Shown piece after piece: positions 17,152-25,735 of a stretch of 64,000 bases of DNA. Location: assembly GCA_016874005.1 (NCBI GenBank), contig VGVQ01000005.1, forward strand, positions 123,051-187,050. Direction: 5' to 3'. The notes beneath the pieces are model-generated. The model did not search any database. It was not told the DNA's origin and was given only the letters and a program-made list of their open reading frames with translations. This stretch comes from Gemmatimonadota bacterium (GTDB lineage: Bacteria > Gemmatimonadota > Gemmatimonadetes > Gemmatimonadales > GWC2-71-9). A program made the translations under genes and the position numbers. The stretch's first letter is position 1. The number at the start of each line of letters is the position of its first letter.

Positions 17152-18485
17152 CCCGAGCTGTCAGCGTTGATGTCCTGGAGCGAGCCGGGTTGGAGCCGGA
17201 GGAGGCCGAGCGTCGGGCGGCCCTCTTCGACCGAGTGGCGCTGACCTGGCCCTGGACCGACCCGCCCTCCCTGGCCTGGCACGTCCCCGGCCGCATCGAA
17301 GTACTCGGCAAACATACCGACTACGCCGGGGGACGCAGCGTGGTCTGCGCCACCGAGCAAGGCTTCGCGTTCCTGGCGCGGCCGCGCTCGGATCGAGTCT
17401 TGCGCCTGTTCGACGCCGTTCGGTCCGAGGCCCGCGATGGTGCGATCTCGGTGGATCAGTCCGCGACCCTCGGGGACTGGTCGAACTATCCGATGACCGC
17501 GGCCCGGCGTCTGGCCGCGGACTTTGGAATCGAGCGGGGCGCCGATATCGCCTTCGCCAGCGACGTGCCGTTCGCGGCCGGCGTCTCCAGCTCGAGCGCG
17601 CTGCTCGTCGGTACCGCCTTGGCCCTGATGGCGGTCAACCGCCTCGAGCAGGACAGCAGCTTCGCGGCGGCGATCTCGAGCCCGGAAGAATTCGGCGGTT
17701 ACCTCGGCGCCGTCGAAAACGGGCGCCCGTTCGGGGCGCTCCGCGGCTCGGGCGGGGTGGGGACCCTGGGCGGGAGCCAGGATCAGACCGCGATTCTCTG
17801 CTCCCGGCCCAACGCCCTCGCCCAGTATCGATTCGACCCGGTCGAGCTGGAAGGGGTGATGGCGTGGCCGGATCGGTTGAGCTTCGTGATCGCGGCGAGC
17901 GGCGTGGTGGCGGAGAAGACCGGAGCGGCCATCGAGCACTACAACGCGCTGGCGCGTCTTACCTCGGTCCTCTCCGAACACGCCCGGGCCATCTACGGCG
18001 ACCAGATCCGCAGTCTCGGCGCCGCGCTGATCGACCACGAAGACGCTCCGAGCCGGATCGGGGAGCGGATCGCCTCGCTCGGCGACCCCCGACTCGCCGC
18101 CCGGCTGGCCCAACTGACCGCCGAATGCCGACTGATCATTCCGGGAGTACACCGAGCCTTCACTCGCGGCGATCTCCGGCGGGTCGGCGAGCTGGTCGAG
18201 CTGTCACAGGAAGGCGCCGAGCTCGGGCTTGGCAACCAGATCCCGGAGACCCGGGCGTTGGTCGAGATGGCGAGGATCGAAGGGGCCATCGCCGCGTCCG
18301 CGTTCGGAGCGGGATTCGGCGGGAGCGTGTGGGCCATCGTGGATCGAGGGGACGCCCCCCGGTTCCGGGCCGACTGGCTCGCTCGATACCGAAGCGGGTT
18401 TCCGGAGCGTCGGACCGGGTCGGCGGCGGTCATCACCCGGCCGGCGATCCCGGCGACCCGCCTCTTCCCTGATTCCGGCCGTTAG
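17148..18485 (+). CDS. galactokinase-like GHMP kinase
   Basis: A 445-residue GHMP-superfamily kinase starting at GTG 17148, overlapping the previous stop (GTGA). The galactokinase signature is GRIEVLGKHTDYAGG near residue 48, with Lys where classical galactokinases have Glu (GEHTDY). The ATP-binding glycine/serine loop is PFAAGVSSSSALLV near residue 141. The C-terminal GAGFGGSVWAIV motif is also present. The family phosphorylates galactose or related sugars at C1. With the symporter and nucleotidyltransferase it forms a plausible uptake-phosphorylation-activation unit. Confidence 0.85.
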   Translation: MTRAVSVDVLERAGLEPEEAERRAALFDRVALTWPWTDPPSLAWHVPGRIEVLGKHTDYAGGRSVVCATEQGFAFLARPRSDRVLRLFDAVRSEARDGAISVDQSATLGDWSNYPMTAARRLAADFGIERGADIAFASDVPFAAGVSSSSALLVGTALALMAVNRLEQDSSFAAAISSPEEFGGYLGAVENGRPFGALRGSGGVGTLGGSQDQTAILCSRPNALAQYRFDPVELEGVMAWPDRLSFVIAASGVVAEKTGAAIEHYNALARLTSVLSEHARAIYGDQIRSLGAALIDHEDAPSRIGERIASLGDPRLAARLAQLTAECRLIIPGVHRAFTRGDLRRVGELVELSQEGAELGLGNQIPETRALVEMARIEGAIAASAFGAGFGGSVWAIVDRGDAPRFRADWLARYRSGFPERRTGSAAVITRPAIPATRLFPDSGR

Positions 18486-18504
18486 CTGCCGCCCCGCGAT
18501 GGTG

Positions 18505-19938
18505 TCATGGCGTCGTTGTCGCCGCACCACCTGCCGACTCCGCGCTGGCGGCCGGCCGCCAACCACCGGCCGCCTGCTCGAAGGCATGAGCCAACTGGAG
18601 GACGCCCCAGTCGTCCCGGTGCCGGCCGACGATCTGAAGGCCCACCGGCAACCCGGCGGCCGAGAACCCGGCGGGCACCGAGATGCACGGGTTGCCTAAC
18701 GCCGAGATCAGGTAGCACGACCGCATCCAGTCGAGGTAACTCGCCATCGGCCGGCCGTCGATCTCGGTGGGGTAGGGTTGGTCGACCGAAAACGGCAGCA
18801 CCTGCACCGTCGGCAACACGAAGAACTGGTAGCGCTCCATGAACCGGCGAACCCGGTGATAGGCGGCCGTCCGGCCGACCTCCGCTCGGGCCAGGTCGGG
18901 GCCGGTGATCGCTCGACCGGCTTCGACGTTCCAGCGAATCGAATCCTTGAGAAGATCGGGCGTCTTGGCGTACTCGGGGCCGAGTGCCATTTCGAAGTAC
19001 CAGGCCCGCCAGGCCAGGAAGGCCTCGTCGAGTCCGGCGAGATCCGGGGCCGCGTCCTCGACCACGAGGCCCAGCGATTCGAAGACCTGGCGGTGGCGAT
19101 CGACCACGTTCACGACGTCGGGTTCAAAGGGGAGGCCGCAGCCGCCGGTCCAGGCGAGACGGACCCCGGCGAAATCGCGGCCTAACGGCTGACGGAAGCG
19201 CTCCCCGGGGATCTCGAGCGAGATCGGCGATCGCGGATCGGGACCCGCCAGCGCGCTCAGGAGGAGCGCGGCGTCTGCCACGGTGCGCGCCATCGGTCCG
19301 TCGACCGCCAAGGTGAACCAGCCGAGTTCCCCCTGCGACGGCACCCGGCCGGGCGAGGGCCGTATTCCAACCACGTTGCAGAAGCTGGCCGGATTGCGGA
19401 GGGATCCTCCCATGTCGCTCCCGTCGGCGATGGGGAGCATGCCGGTGGCCAGCGCGGCGGCGGCGCCGCCCGACGACCCGCCAACCGTTCGATCGAGCGC
19501 GTAGGGGTTTCGGGTGGCGCCGAACACCGGGTTGAACGTCTGCGAGCCGGCCCCGAACTCCGGAGTATTGGTCTTGCCGAGACAGATCGCCCCCGCCGCT
19601 CGGCAGCGTTGCACCAAGAGGCTGTCGGCGGCCGGGATCAGGTCTCGGTAGATGGGCGAGCCGTAAGTCGTCCGGATCCCCGCGGTCTCCTGGAGATCCT
19701 TGTGGGCGATCGGCAGGCCGTGCAGTGGGCCGATCGGCTCGCCGCGCCCGAGGGCCTGGTCGGCCCGTTCCGCCGCGGCGAGAGCCCGTTCGGGCACCAG
19801 AGTCACGATGGCGTTGACCGCGGGGTTGATCCGATCGATTCGGGCCAGATGTGCCATCGTGACTTCGCGGGCCGAGACCTCTCGTTCCCGAATGAGCCGG
19901 GCCAACGTGGTTGCCGACTCGAAACAGAGGTCGGTCAT
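18505..19938 (-). CDS. amidase-signature (AS) family amidase
   Basis: A 477-residue amidase of the GatA/AS family. The Ser-cisSer-Lys triad is visible: Lys in GLPIAHKDLQET, cis-Ser in GGSSGGAAAALATG, nucleophile Ser in DGSDMGGSLRNPASFCN. No signal peptide. Family members hydrolyse amide bonds of small molecules. The stand-alone context (no GatB or GatC nearby) argues against a role in Glu-tRNA amidation. Convergent with the GHMP kinase, 19 bases apart. Confidence 0.9.
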   Translation of the reverse strand: MTDLCFESATTLARLIREREVSAREVTMAHLARIDRINPAVNAIVTLVPERALAAAERADQALGRGEPIGPLHGLPIAHKDLQETAGIRTTYGSPIYRDLIPAADSLLVQRCRAAGAICLGKTNTPEFGAGSQTFNPVFGATRNPYALDRTVGGSSGGAAAALATGMLPIADGSDMGGSLRNPASFCNVVGIRPSPGRVPSQGELGWFTLAVDGPMARTVADAALLLSALAGPDPRSPISLEIPGERFRQPLGRDFAGVRLAWTGGCGLPFEPDVVNVVDRHRQVFESLGLVVEDAAPDLAGLDEAFLAWRAWYFEMALGPEYAKTPDLLKDSIRWNVEAGRAITGPDLARAEVGRTAAYHRVRRFMERYQFFVLPTVQVLPFSVDQPYPTEIDGRPMASYLDWMRSCYLISALGNPCISVPAGFSAAGLPVGLQIVGRHRDDWGVLQLAHAFEQAAGGWRPAASAESAGGAATTTP

Positions 19939-20010
19939 GGGAGACCGGGCCGCTCGCCCGCCGGGTTGGCGAGTGATGACGGAGCTGATGGGCTGCTGGT
20001 CATGACGTTC

Positions 20011-21180
20011 CTAACGACGCCCGATGCCGTGGCGACGCAAGATCTCCCGCACCGAATCGATCGGGAGCGCCTCCAGAGTCCCGAATCGGGTGGTGACGGT
20101 AGTTGCCTTGAGCATGGAGTTGTAGATCGCCTCCTCGGTCGCCTCGATCGCGGCTTGGAACAAAGGTGAGATGTCGTCGTTGCCAAGCTCGCGTCTCCGC
20201 GCGGTCACCGTGTCGCCGGCTCGGCGGCCACCACCGCCGACCGCCGGCACTCGACGAACCGCCGGGTGGGTCGAAAAGGCCAGGACGAAATCGCCGGAGC
20301 CGTTCGACATCGTCGATCCGGTTCGAGCGAGCCCCGCCAGGGCCCGCTCCGCCACCCGCCGGAGGTTCCGGTCCGAGAGCGGAGCGTCCGTCGCGAGCAC
20401 CATGATGATCGACCCGTCGCCCGGGTTGGCGGTCTCCCGAGCGTAGGCGTACTTGCCGAGTTCCTTCCCGATCGGAACGCCGGCCATCTGGAACACCCCG
20501 CCATAGTTGCTCTGGACCAGGGCGCCGAGGGTCCAGCCGCCGAGCGAGGTCGGGAGCTTTCGCGACGACGTCCCGATCCCGCCCTTCCAGCTGAACGCGG
20601 CGGTGCTCGCCCCGGCTCCGACGCTCCCCTCCTCGACGGCGCCCCCGCGGGCGTTGTCGAGGGCCTGCTCCACCGCTTCCACCGTCAACGGCCGAAGCCG
20701 GATGGCGTTCAGGAAGCCGTCGTTGGTTTCGCCGACCACCGGGTTGATCGACCGCACTTCGGCCATCCCGGGTTGGCGCAGCATCCAGCCGACCATGGCG
20801 TCGGCCGCCTTCCAGACACACAGGGTGCAGGTGAGCAGGATCGGGGTTTCCAGTTCGCCCAGTTCCTCGACCTGGGTCGAGCCAACCAGTTTGCCAAAGG
20901 CGTTGCCGATCACCGCCGCCGCGGGGACCCGGTCGAGAAAAGGGTTACCCTCATGCGGCAGGATCGCGGTGACGCCGGTCCGGACCGAGTCTCCGGCGAT
21001 GACCATCGACTGACCGACCCGCACCCCGGCCACGTCGGTGATCGCGTTGAGCGGCCCCGGGGCGAAGACGCCTGGCGCCACGCCCAGATCGCGGGCTCGT
21101 GGCCGAGCATTCTGGGCGATGAGTGGGGTGGCGATCTGGAGGGCGGCGACCAGCGTCAGGGCGGCGAAGGGAACTCTCAT
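20011..21180 (-). CDS. exported P1-family (DmpA-like) aminopeptidase
   Basis: A 389-residue DmpA/P1 peptidase with a signal peptide (AALTLVAALQIATPLIAQ). Members self-cleave before a Ser or Thr that becomes the nucleophile. The site here is Gly256-Ser257 in NPGDGSIIMVLATDAPL. Other family blocks: AAFSWKGGIGTSSR, LVQSNYGG and the C-terminal EATEEAIYNSML. Known members release N-terminal residues, including D- and beta-amino acids, from peptides. The TAG stop falls in a CCTAACG motif. Confidence 0.9.
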   Translation of the reverse strand: MRVPFAALTLVAALQIATPLIAQNARPRARDLGVAPGVFAPGPLNAITDVAGVRVGQSMVIAGDSVRTGVTAILPHEGNPFLDRVPAAAVIGNAFGKLVGSTQVEELGELETPILLTCTLCVWKAADAMVGWMLRQPGMAEVRSINPVVGETNDGFLNAIRLRPLTVEAVEQALDNARGGAVEEGSVGAGASTAAFSWKGGIGTSSRKLPTSLGGWTLGALVQSNYGGVFQMAGVPIGKELGKYAYARETANPGDGSIIMVLATDAPLSDRNLRRVAERALAGLARTGSTMSNGSGDFVLAFSTHPAVRRVPAVGGGGRRAGDTVTARRRELGNDDISPLFQAAIEATEEAIYNSMLKATTVTTRFGTLEALPIDSVREILRRHGIGRR

Positions 21181-21261
21181 CGGCGACTCGCGAAGAATGG
21201 GGTCCGGAGGTATCCGGGATTCATCAACGATAGATCGATTCGGCGGATCCCGCTAACGAAT

Positions 21262-23115
21262 TCAGCGATCGAGGTAGCTCTGGTAGCTGGTCTGGAGAAG
21301 CGCCCGACCAAGCGATCGCTCCAGGGCCCCGACCGGCCCGCGCACGACCAGGTCGCGGCCGCCTCGATCGTCCCGGACCAGTACCGCTCGGTCCGTAACC
21401 AGACCGAAGCCCTCGTTGAAACCGAAGTACCCGAAGGGCGTGCCGACGGGGATCAGCAGTGACCGGCCGAACCCGGCCGAGCCGCCGGCCTCGCCCCCGA
21501 TGGCGTCGAGCAGTGTCGGCGTCAAATCGAGCTGCGAGGCAGGCTCGTCGACCACGGAGTCCCGAACCCGGAGCGCACCGCCCAACCACAGCATCGGAAT
21601 CCGGAACTCGGTCTCCGGGTCCCGCGCGGGCGCGGCGGAATCGAGCGGCCGGATCCGGCGGCCGTGATCGCCCACGACGACCACCACGGTTTCCTTCCAC
21701 CAGGACCGCTCGGACAGCCGCCCGATCAGCCTCGCGATGACCCGATCGGTGTACTGGAGAGCCCTCGAGTATTGGGTCTGCCAGCTCTCGTCCCGCGACG
21801 GGGTGACACCCGGGACCTCGAATGGCTCGTGGCTCGAGAGGGTGAGCCACACCGCGAGGAACGGCCTTGGCATCGAGTCGAGATCGGCGAGCAGCCGCTC
21901 GGCCACCACGCTGTCGTGGGCGCCCCACTTTGAGTTCCAGCTCGAGCGCGGGAAGGCCCCTTTGCCGATTCGGCGGTCGAAGCCGGTGTTGGTCAGGTAA
22001 CCCTGAAGCCCGGCGAACTCGAGCTCGCCGCCGTAGAAGAACGCCGAGTGGTAGCCTAACCGACCCAGGGCCGCCGGGAGCGATGGCAAGTGGCGCGACT
22101 TGCTGGGTGTGGTGGTAATCGCGCCTCGCGGAATGCCGGGAAAGCCGCTCAGGAGAGCCGCGACGCCCTTGTCCGTCCGATCGCCCGAAGCGTAGAACCG
22201 GGAGAACAGCATCCCGGCCGAGGCCAGGGAGTCGAACGCCGGGGTTCCGTTCAGGACCCCACCGATGGAGCGGACCGCCCGCGCCGAGGCGCTTTCCCAA
22301 ACGACCAGGACGAGGTTGGGCCGACTGACCGTGAACGGCGACGGCCGGCGGGGGCCCGCCGGAGCCCGCGCGGCCCGAAGGGCGCTGTCGGCGGTCGCGG
22401 CGGTGAGCCGGGCGTAGGGGTTCGACCGATCGTAGAAGCGCCGGTAGACCGAATCGAAGAACCCCCAGATCGCGTTCTCGGCGAGCCAGTTGGCCCGGGT
22501 GTCCGCCGAGTGGTAGGCACTACTCGTAGTTAGTGGCCAGGTGCCGAGCCCGCCCCGGGCGATCGGCACCAACGCCACCAGGAGAGCGGCCGCGGAGAGC
22601 ATCCGAGGCAATACGGCGGACCGTTGGGCGCCGGGCCCCTCACGGGTAGCCTGGCGAAAGGCCGCGATGAGCAGCGCGGCGATCGCCGCCGATACGGCAA
22701 GCAAGCCCAACCGGGGGCTCGCTCCGGCGGAGGCCCACGCTTCGGCGGGGGTGGCCAGATATGGGAGGACCGATGCGTCGATCCGGCGGCCCCAGTGCCG
22801 AAAGATCTCGACGTCGGCGACGACCAGCAGGGCCGCGGCGACGCTCGCCGTTCCGAGCCAGGCCGCCAGCGCCGCGCGACCCGGCGCCCGAAGCGGGGCG
22901 AAGGCGGCTACCGCAAGGGCGATGATCGCGGGGGCGGTGAGGTAGGCCGCCCCGGAGAGATCGAGACGGAGCCCGGCGGTGAAAGCCGCCGCGAGCGCTC
23001 GGAGCGACAGACCGCGAACCTCTTCCGAGGAGAGGTAAAACCCGGCCCGCGCCAGGAGAAAGAATCCCAGCCAGATTCCGAAGATCGATCCCGCGACGCG
23101 CAGCTGGCGGCCCAT
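21262..23115 (-). CDS. LtaS-like sulfatase-fold membrane phosphotransferase/hydrolase
   Basis: I use ATG 23115 (617 residues). A GTG at 23163 would overlap the divergent gene. The N-terminal 190 residues contain about five membrane segments. The rest is an alkaline-phosphatase/sulfatase fold. The predicted nucleophile Thr lies in ASGDRTDKGVAALLSG, and later metal-site blocks are WLTLSSHEPFEVPG and VVVVGDHGRR. The family includes lipoteichoic-acid synthases and enzymes that add phosphoglycerol or phosphoethanolamine to glycans. In a Gram-negative-type cell envelope glycan modification is the likelier role, by inference. Confidence 0.85.
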   Translation of the reverse strand: MGRQLRVAGSIFGIWLGFFLLARAGFYLSSEEVRGLSLRALAAAFTAGLRLDLSGAAYLTAPAIIALAVAAFAPLRAPGRAALAAWLGTASVAAALLVVADVEIFRHWGRRIDASVLPYLATPAEAWASAGASPRLGLLAVSAAIAALLIAAFRQATREGPGAQRSAVLPRMLSAAALLVALVPIARGGLGTWPLTTSSAYHSADTRANWLAENAIWGFFDSVYRRFYDRSNPYARLTAATADSALRAARAPAGPRRPSPFTVSRPNLVLVVWESASARAVRSIGGVLNGTPAFDSLASAGMLFSRFYASGDRTDKGVAALLSGFPGIPRGAITTTPSKSRHLPSLPAALGRLGYHSAFFYGGELEFAGLQGYLTNTGFDRRIGKGAFPRSSWNSKWGAHDSVVAERLLADLDSMPRPFLAVWLTLSSHEPFEVPGVTPSRDESWQTQYSRALQYTDRVIARLIGRLSERSWWKETVVVVVGDHGRRIRPLDSAAPARDPETEFRIPMLWLGGALRVRDSVVDEPASQLDLTPTLLDAIGGEAGGSAGFGRSLLIPVGTPFGYFGFNEGFGLVTDRAVLVRDDRGGRDLVVRGPVGALERSLGRALLQTSYQSYLDR

Positions 23116-23150
23116 GGTCGGCTGGAGCCCTCGGGGGCGAGGAGGTAAGA

Positions 23151-24284
23151 TTGGTCGTGCCACTGCCAGAAGCGGTCCGCGGGGAGTTCCCGATCGCCGG
23201 CCAGGCGACCTACCTCAACCACGCGGCCTCGACGCCGCTGCCGGCCCGATCCGCCGCCGCGCTGCGACGCTACGTGGACGACCGCCAGCAGCTATATCAC
23301 CTCTACCAAGTCGGGAAGCAAGACTACGACGCCGGGCCGCTTCGAGCCAAGCTCGGCGCGTTGCTGAACACCGACCCCGAGCGGATCGGCTTCGTCCCGA
23401 CGACCACCGACGGGATCGGCGCGGTGCTCAACGGCCTCCCGTGGGCGCCCGGTGACAATGTCGTGGTGCCGGCGGACGACTTCCCGGGCGTCATCTATGC
23501 CTGCCTGAATCTGGCGCCGCGTGGGGTCGAGGTCCGTCGAGTGGCGCCCCATCGAGGTCATGCTCGGCTCCAGGACATCGCGGCCGCCCTCGATCGCCGC
23601 ACCAGGGCGGCGGTGATCAGTCACGTCCACTGGCACACCGGTCACCGGCTCGACCTGAGCGACTTTGCCGCGGCCTGCCGCGCTACCGAAACCTTGTCCG
23701 TGGTGGACGCCATCCAGAGTCTCGGCGCGGTGTCGATCGACCTCGCGGCGGAGCCGGTCGACGTGCTGGTGGCGGGAACCTACAAGTGGCTGCTCGGCAT
23801 CCACGGTCTCGCCGTGATCGCGTCGAGCGAACGGGCCCTCGCGACCGGCGTCCCCGACCGGGCGGGCTGGGCATCGATGGCGACCAGCGTCCACCGGCAG
23901 CCGTGCCTCGAGTGGGCCCGAGGGGCCCGGCGCTACGCGGTCGGCGGCGGCAACGACGCGGCCCTCACCGCGCTGGAACCCTCGGTCGAACTCCTCCTCG
24001 AGGTGGGCCCCGCCGCGATCGAGTCCCACATCCTCGGCTTGATCCGCCAGCTCGCGACCGGTCTGGAGTCGGTGGGTCTGTCGTGCAACAGCCCACTGGA
24101 TGCTCCTCGCCACCCGACCTTCCTGAACGTCACCTCGGGCGACGTCGAGCGCGACATCCGGCTGGTCGAGCGGCTCGTGGCGGAGGGAATCATCGTGGCC
24201 CGGCGCGGGCCAGGGATCCGGATCTCTCCTCATCTCCACAACTCGGGTCGCGACATCGATCGCCTGCTGGCCGCGATTGCCTAA
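23151..24284 (+). CDS. class V PLP aminotransferase (cysteine desulfurase/IPN epimerase-like)
   Basis: A 377-residue class V aminotransferase-fold enzyme. TTG 23151 is preceded by AGGAGGT with a four-base spacer; GTG 23157 is an alternative. Family features: LNHAASTPLPARSAAALRRY near the N terminus, SHVHWHTGHRLDLS, DAIQSLGAVSIDL (PLP-ring Asp and Gln), and the Schiff-base Lys in VAGTYKWLLGIHG. No cysteine-desulfurase loop is evident, so it is more likely an aminotransferase, lyase or epimerase of unknown substrate. The 35-base gap to the divergent LtaS-like gene must hold both start regions. Confidence 0.85.
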   Translation: MVVPLPEAVRGEFPIAGQATYLNHAASTPLPARSAAALRRYVDDRQQLYHLYQVGKQDYDAGPLRAKLGALLNTDPERIGFVPTTTDGIGAVLNGLPWAPGDNVVVPADDFPGVIYACLNLAPRGVEVRRVAPHRGHARLQDIAAALDRRTRAAVISHVHWHTGHRLDLSDFAAACRATETLSVVDAIQSLGAVSIDLAAEPVDVLVAGTYKWLLGIHGLAVIASSERALATGVPDRAGWASMATSVHRQPCLEWARGARRYAVGGGNDAALTALEPSVELLLEVGPAAIESHILGLIRQLATGLESVGLSCNSPLDAPRHPTFLNVTSGDVERDIRLVERLVAEGIIVARRGPGIRISPHLHNSGRDIDRLLAAIA

Positions 24285-24318
24285 CCACGATATTCACCTA
24301 CTATAGCGAGTTGGTCCC

Positions 24319-25722
24319 TTGCCCCACGCCTCCCGTTCCCTCCTTGAATCCGCCGCCGAGCGTGGTATCCGGTACCTCGAAACCGTCGCCGGGCGACCAG
24401 TCGCGCCGCGAGCCACCGAGGTGGCGGCGCTCGCGAGCCTCCGCGAACCGTTCCCCCCCGGGCCCACCGACCCTGGCGCGGTGCTCGACCTGCTCGACCG
24501 GGTTGGGTCGCCGGGGACGGTCGCGTCGGCGGGGCCGCGCTTCTTCGGGTTCGTGACCGGGGGCGCCCTGCCCGCCACGGTCGCCGCCAACTGGCTCGCC
24601 GGGGCCTGGGACCAGGAGGGTGGGATGGAGGCCACCTCGCCGACGACCGTGGTGCTCGAGGAGGTGGCGCACCAGTGGCTGCTCGAGATCTTCGGGCTCC
24701 CGGCTGGCACCGGCGTCTCGTTCGCGACCGGTGCCACCATGGCCAACTTCACCGCGCTGGCGGCCGCCAGGGGGGCGGTGCTGGAACGGGCCGGCTGGGA
24801 TGTCGAGGCCGACGGGCTCCAGGGGGCCCCGCCGGTGCGGATCGTCGTCGGCGAGGAGGTCCACCCGAGCGTTCGAAAATCGTTAGGCATGCTCGGGTTC
24901 GGCCGGAACCTGGCCCTGGTCGTTCCGGCCGACACCCAAGGCCGAATGCGGGCCGATCGACTGCCGCCGATCGAAGGCCCGACCATCGTCTGCGTTCAGG
25001 CCGGTAACGTCAACTCGGGCGCCTGCGACCCGTTCGGCCCGATCGCGGAGTGGGCCCGCGCCGGGGGGGCCTGGCTCCACGTCGACGGGGCGTTCGGCCT
25101 GTGGGCCAAGGCCGCCCCCGGTCGGTCGCACCTGGTGGCCGGCGTCGAGCGGGCCGACTCCTGGGCGACCGACGCCCACAAGTGGCTCAATACCCCGTAC
25201 GACAGCGGACTCGGCTTCGTCCGCGACGCCGCGGTGCTCCGCCGCGCGATGGCGATGTCGGCGGCCTACTTCCCGGTCCCGGTCGGCCGCCAGCCCGACC
25301 ACTACACCCCGGAGTTGTCGCGCCGTTCGCGGGGGGTCGAGGTCTGGGCCGCCTTGAAATCCTTGGGGCGAACGGGGCTCGCGGAGCTGGTCGAGGGCTG
25401 CTGCCACCACGCCGCCCGGTTCGCCGAGGGACTGAGCGCGGCGGGGCTCGAGGTGCTCAACGAGGTGGTGCTCAATCAGGTTACCGTAAGGGTGGCGCCG
25501 GACCCGGCGACCACCGACCGGATCGTCGAGCGGATCCAGCGCGAGGGGACCTGCTGGGTTGGCGGAACCACTTGGCGCGAGGTCCGGGCCATCCGGATCA
25601 GCGTGTCGTCGTGGGCGACGACGGCCGCCGACGTCGACCGCAGCCTCGCGGCGATCGTCGCCGCGGTTCGGGCCGAGACCGCTTCCGGCCCGAGTCCGCG
25701 CCGAGGCGGCCGAACGCCATAA
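24319..25722 (+). CDS. PLP-dependent group II decarboxylase-like enzyme
   Basis: A 467-residue enzyme of the glutamate/aromatic-amino-acid decarboxylase family, starting at TTG 24319. The active-site Lys is in SWATDAHKWLNTPYDSG, the typical HKW motif. The PLP-stacking His region is VHPSVRKSLGMLG, and VDGAFGLWAKAAPG carries the Asp that contacts the cofactor. Members decarboxylate amino acids, or act as aldehyde synthases or aminotransferases. It follows the class V enzyme by 34 bases, possibly in one transcript. A TTA codon inside a CCTAACG-type motif occurs at 24881. Confidence 0.85.
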   Translation: MPHASRSLLESAAERGIRYLETVAGRPVAPRATEVAALASLREPFPPGPTDPGAVLDLLDRVGSPGTVASAGPRFFGFVTGGALPATVAANWLAGAWDQEGGMEATSPTTVVLEEVAHQWLLEIFGLPAGTGVSFATGATMANFTALAAARGAVLERAGWDVEADGLQGAPPVRIVVGEEVHPSVRKSLGMLGFGRNLALVVPADTQGRMRADRLPPIEGPTIVCVQAGNVNSGACDPFGPIAEWARAGGAWLHVDGAFGLWAKAAPGRSHLVAGVERADSWATDAHKWLNTPYDSGLGFVRDAAVLRRAMAMSAAYFPVPVGRQPDHYTPELSRRSRGVEVWAALKSLGRTGLAELVEGCCHHAARFAEGLSAAGLEVLNEVVLNQVTVRVAPDPATTDRIVERIQREGTCWVGGTTWREVRAIRISVSSWATTAADVDRSLAAIVAAVRAETASGPSPRRGGRTP

Positions 25723-25735
25723 CCTCGGCTGAGCG

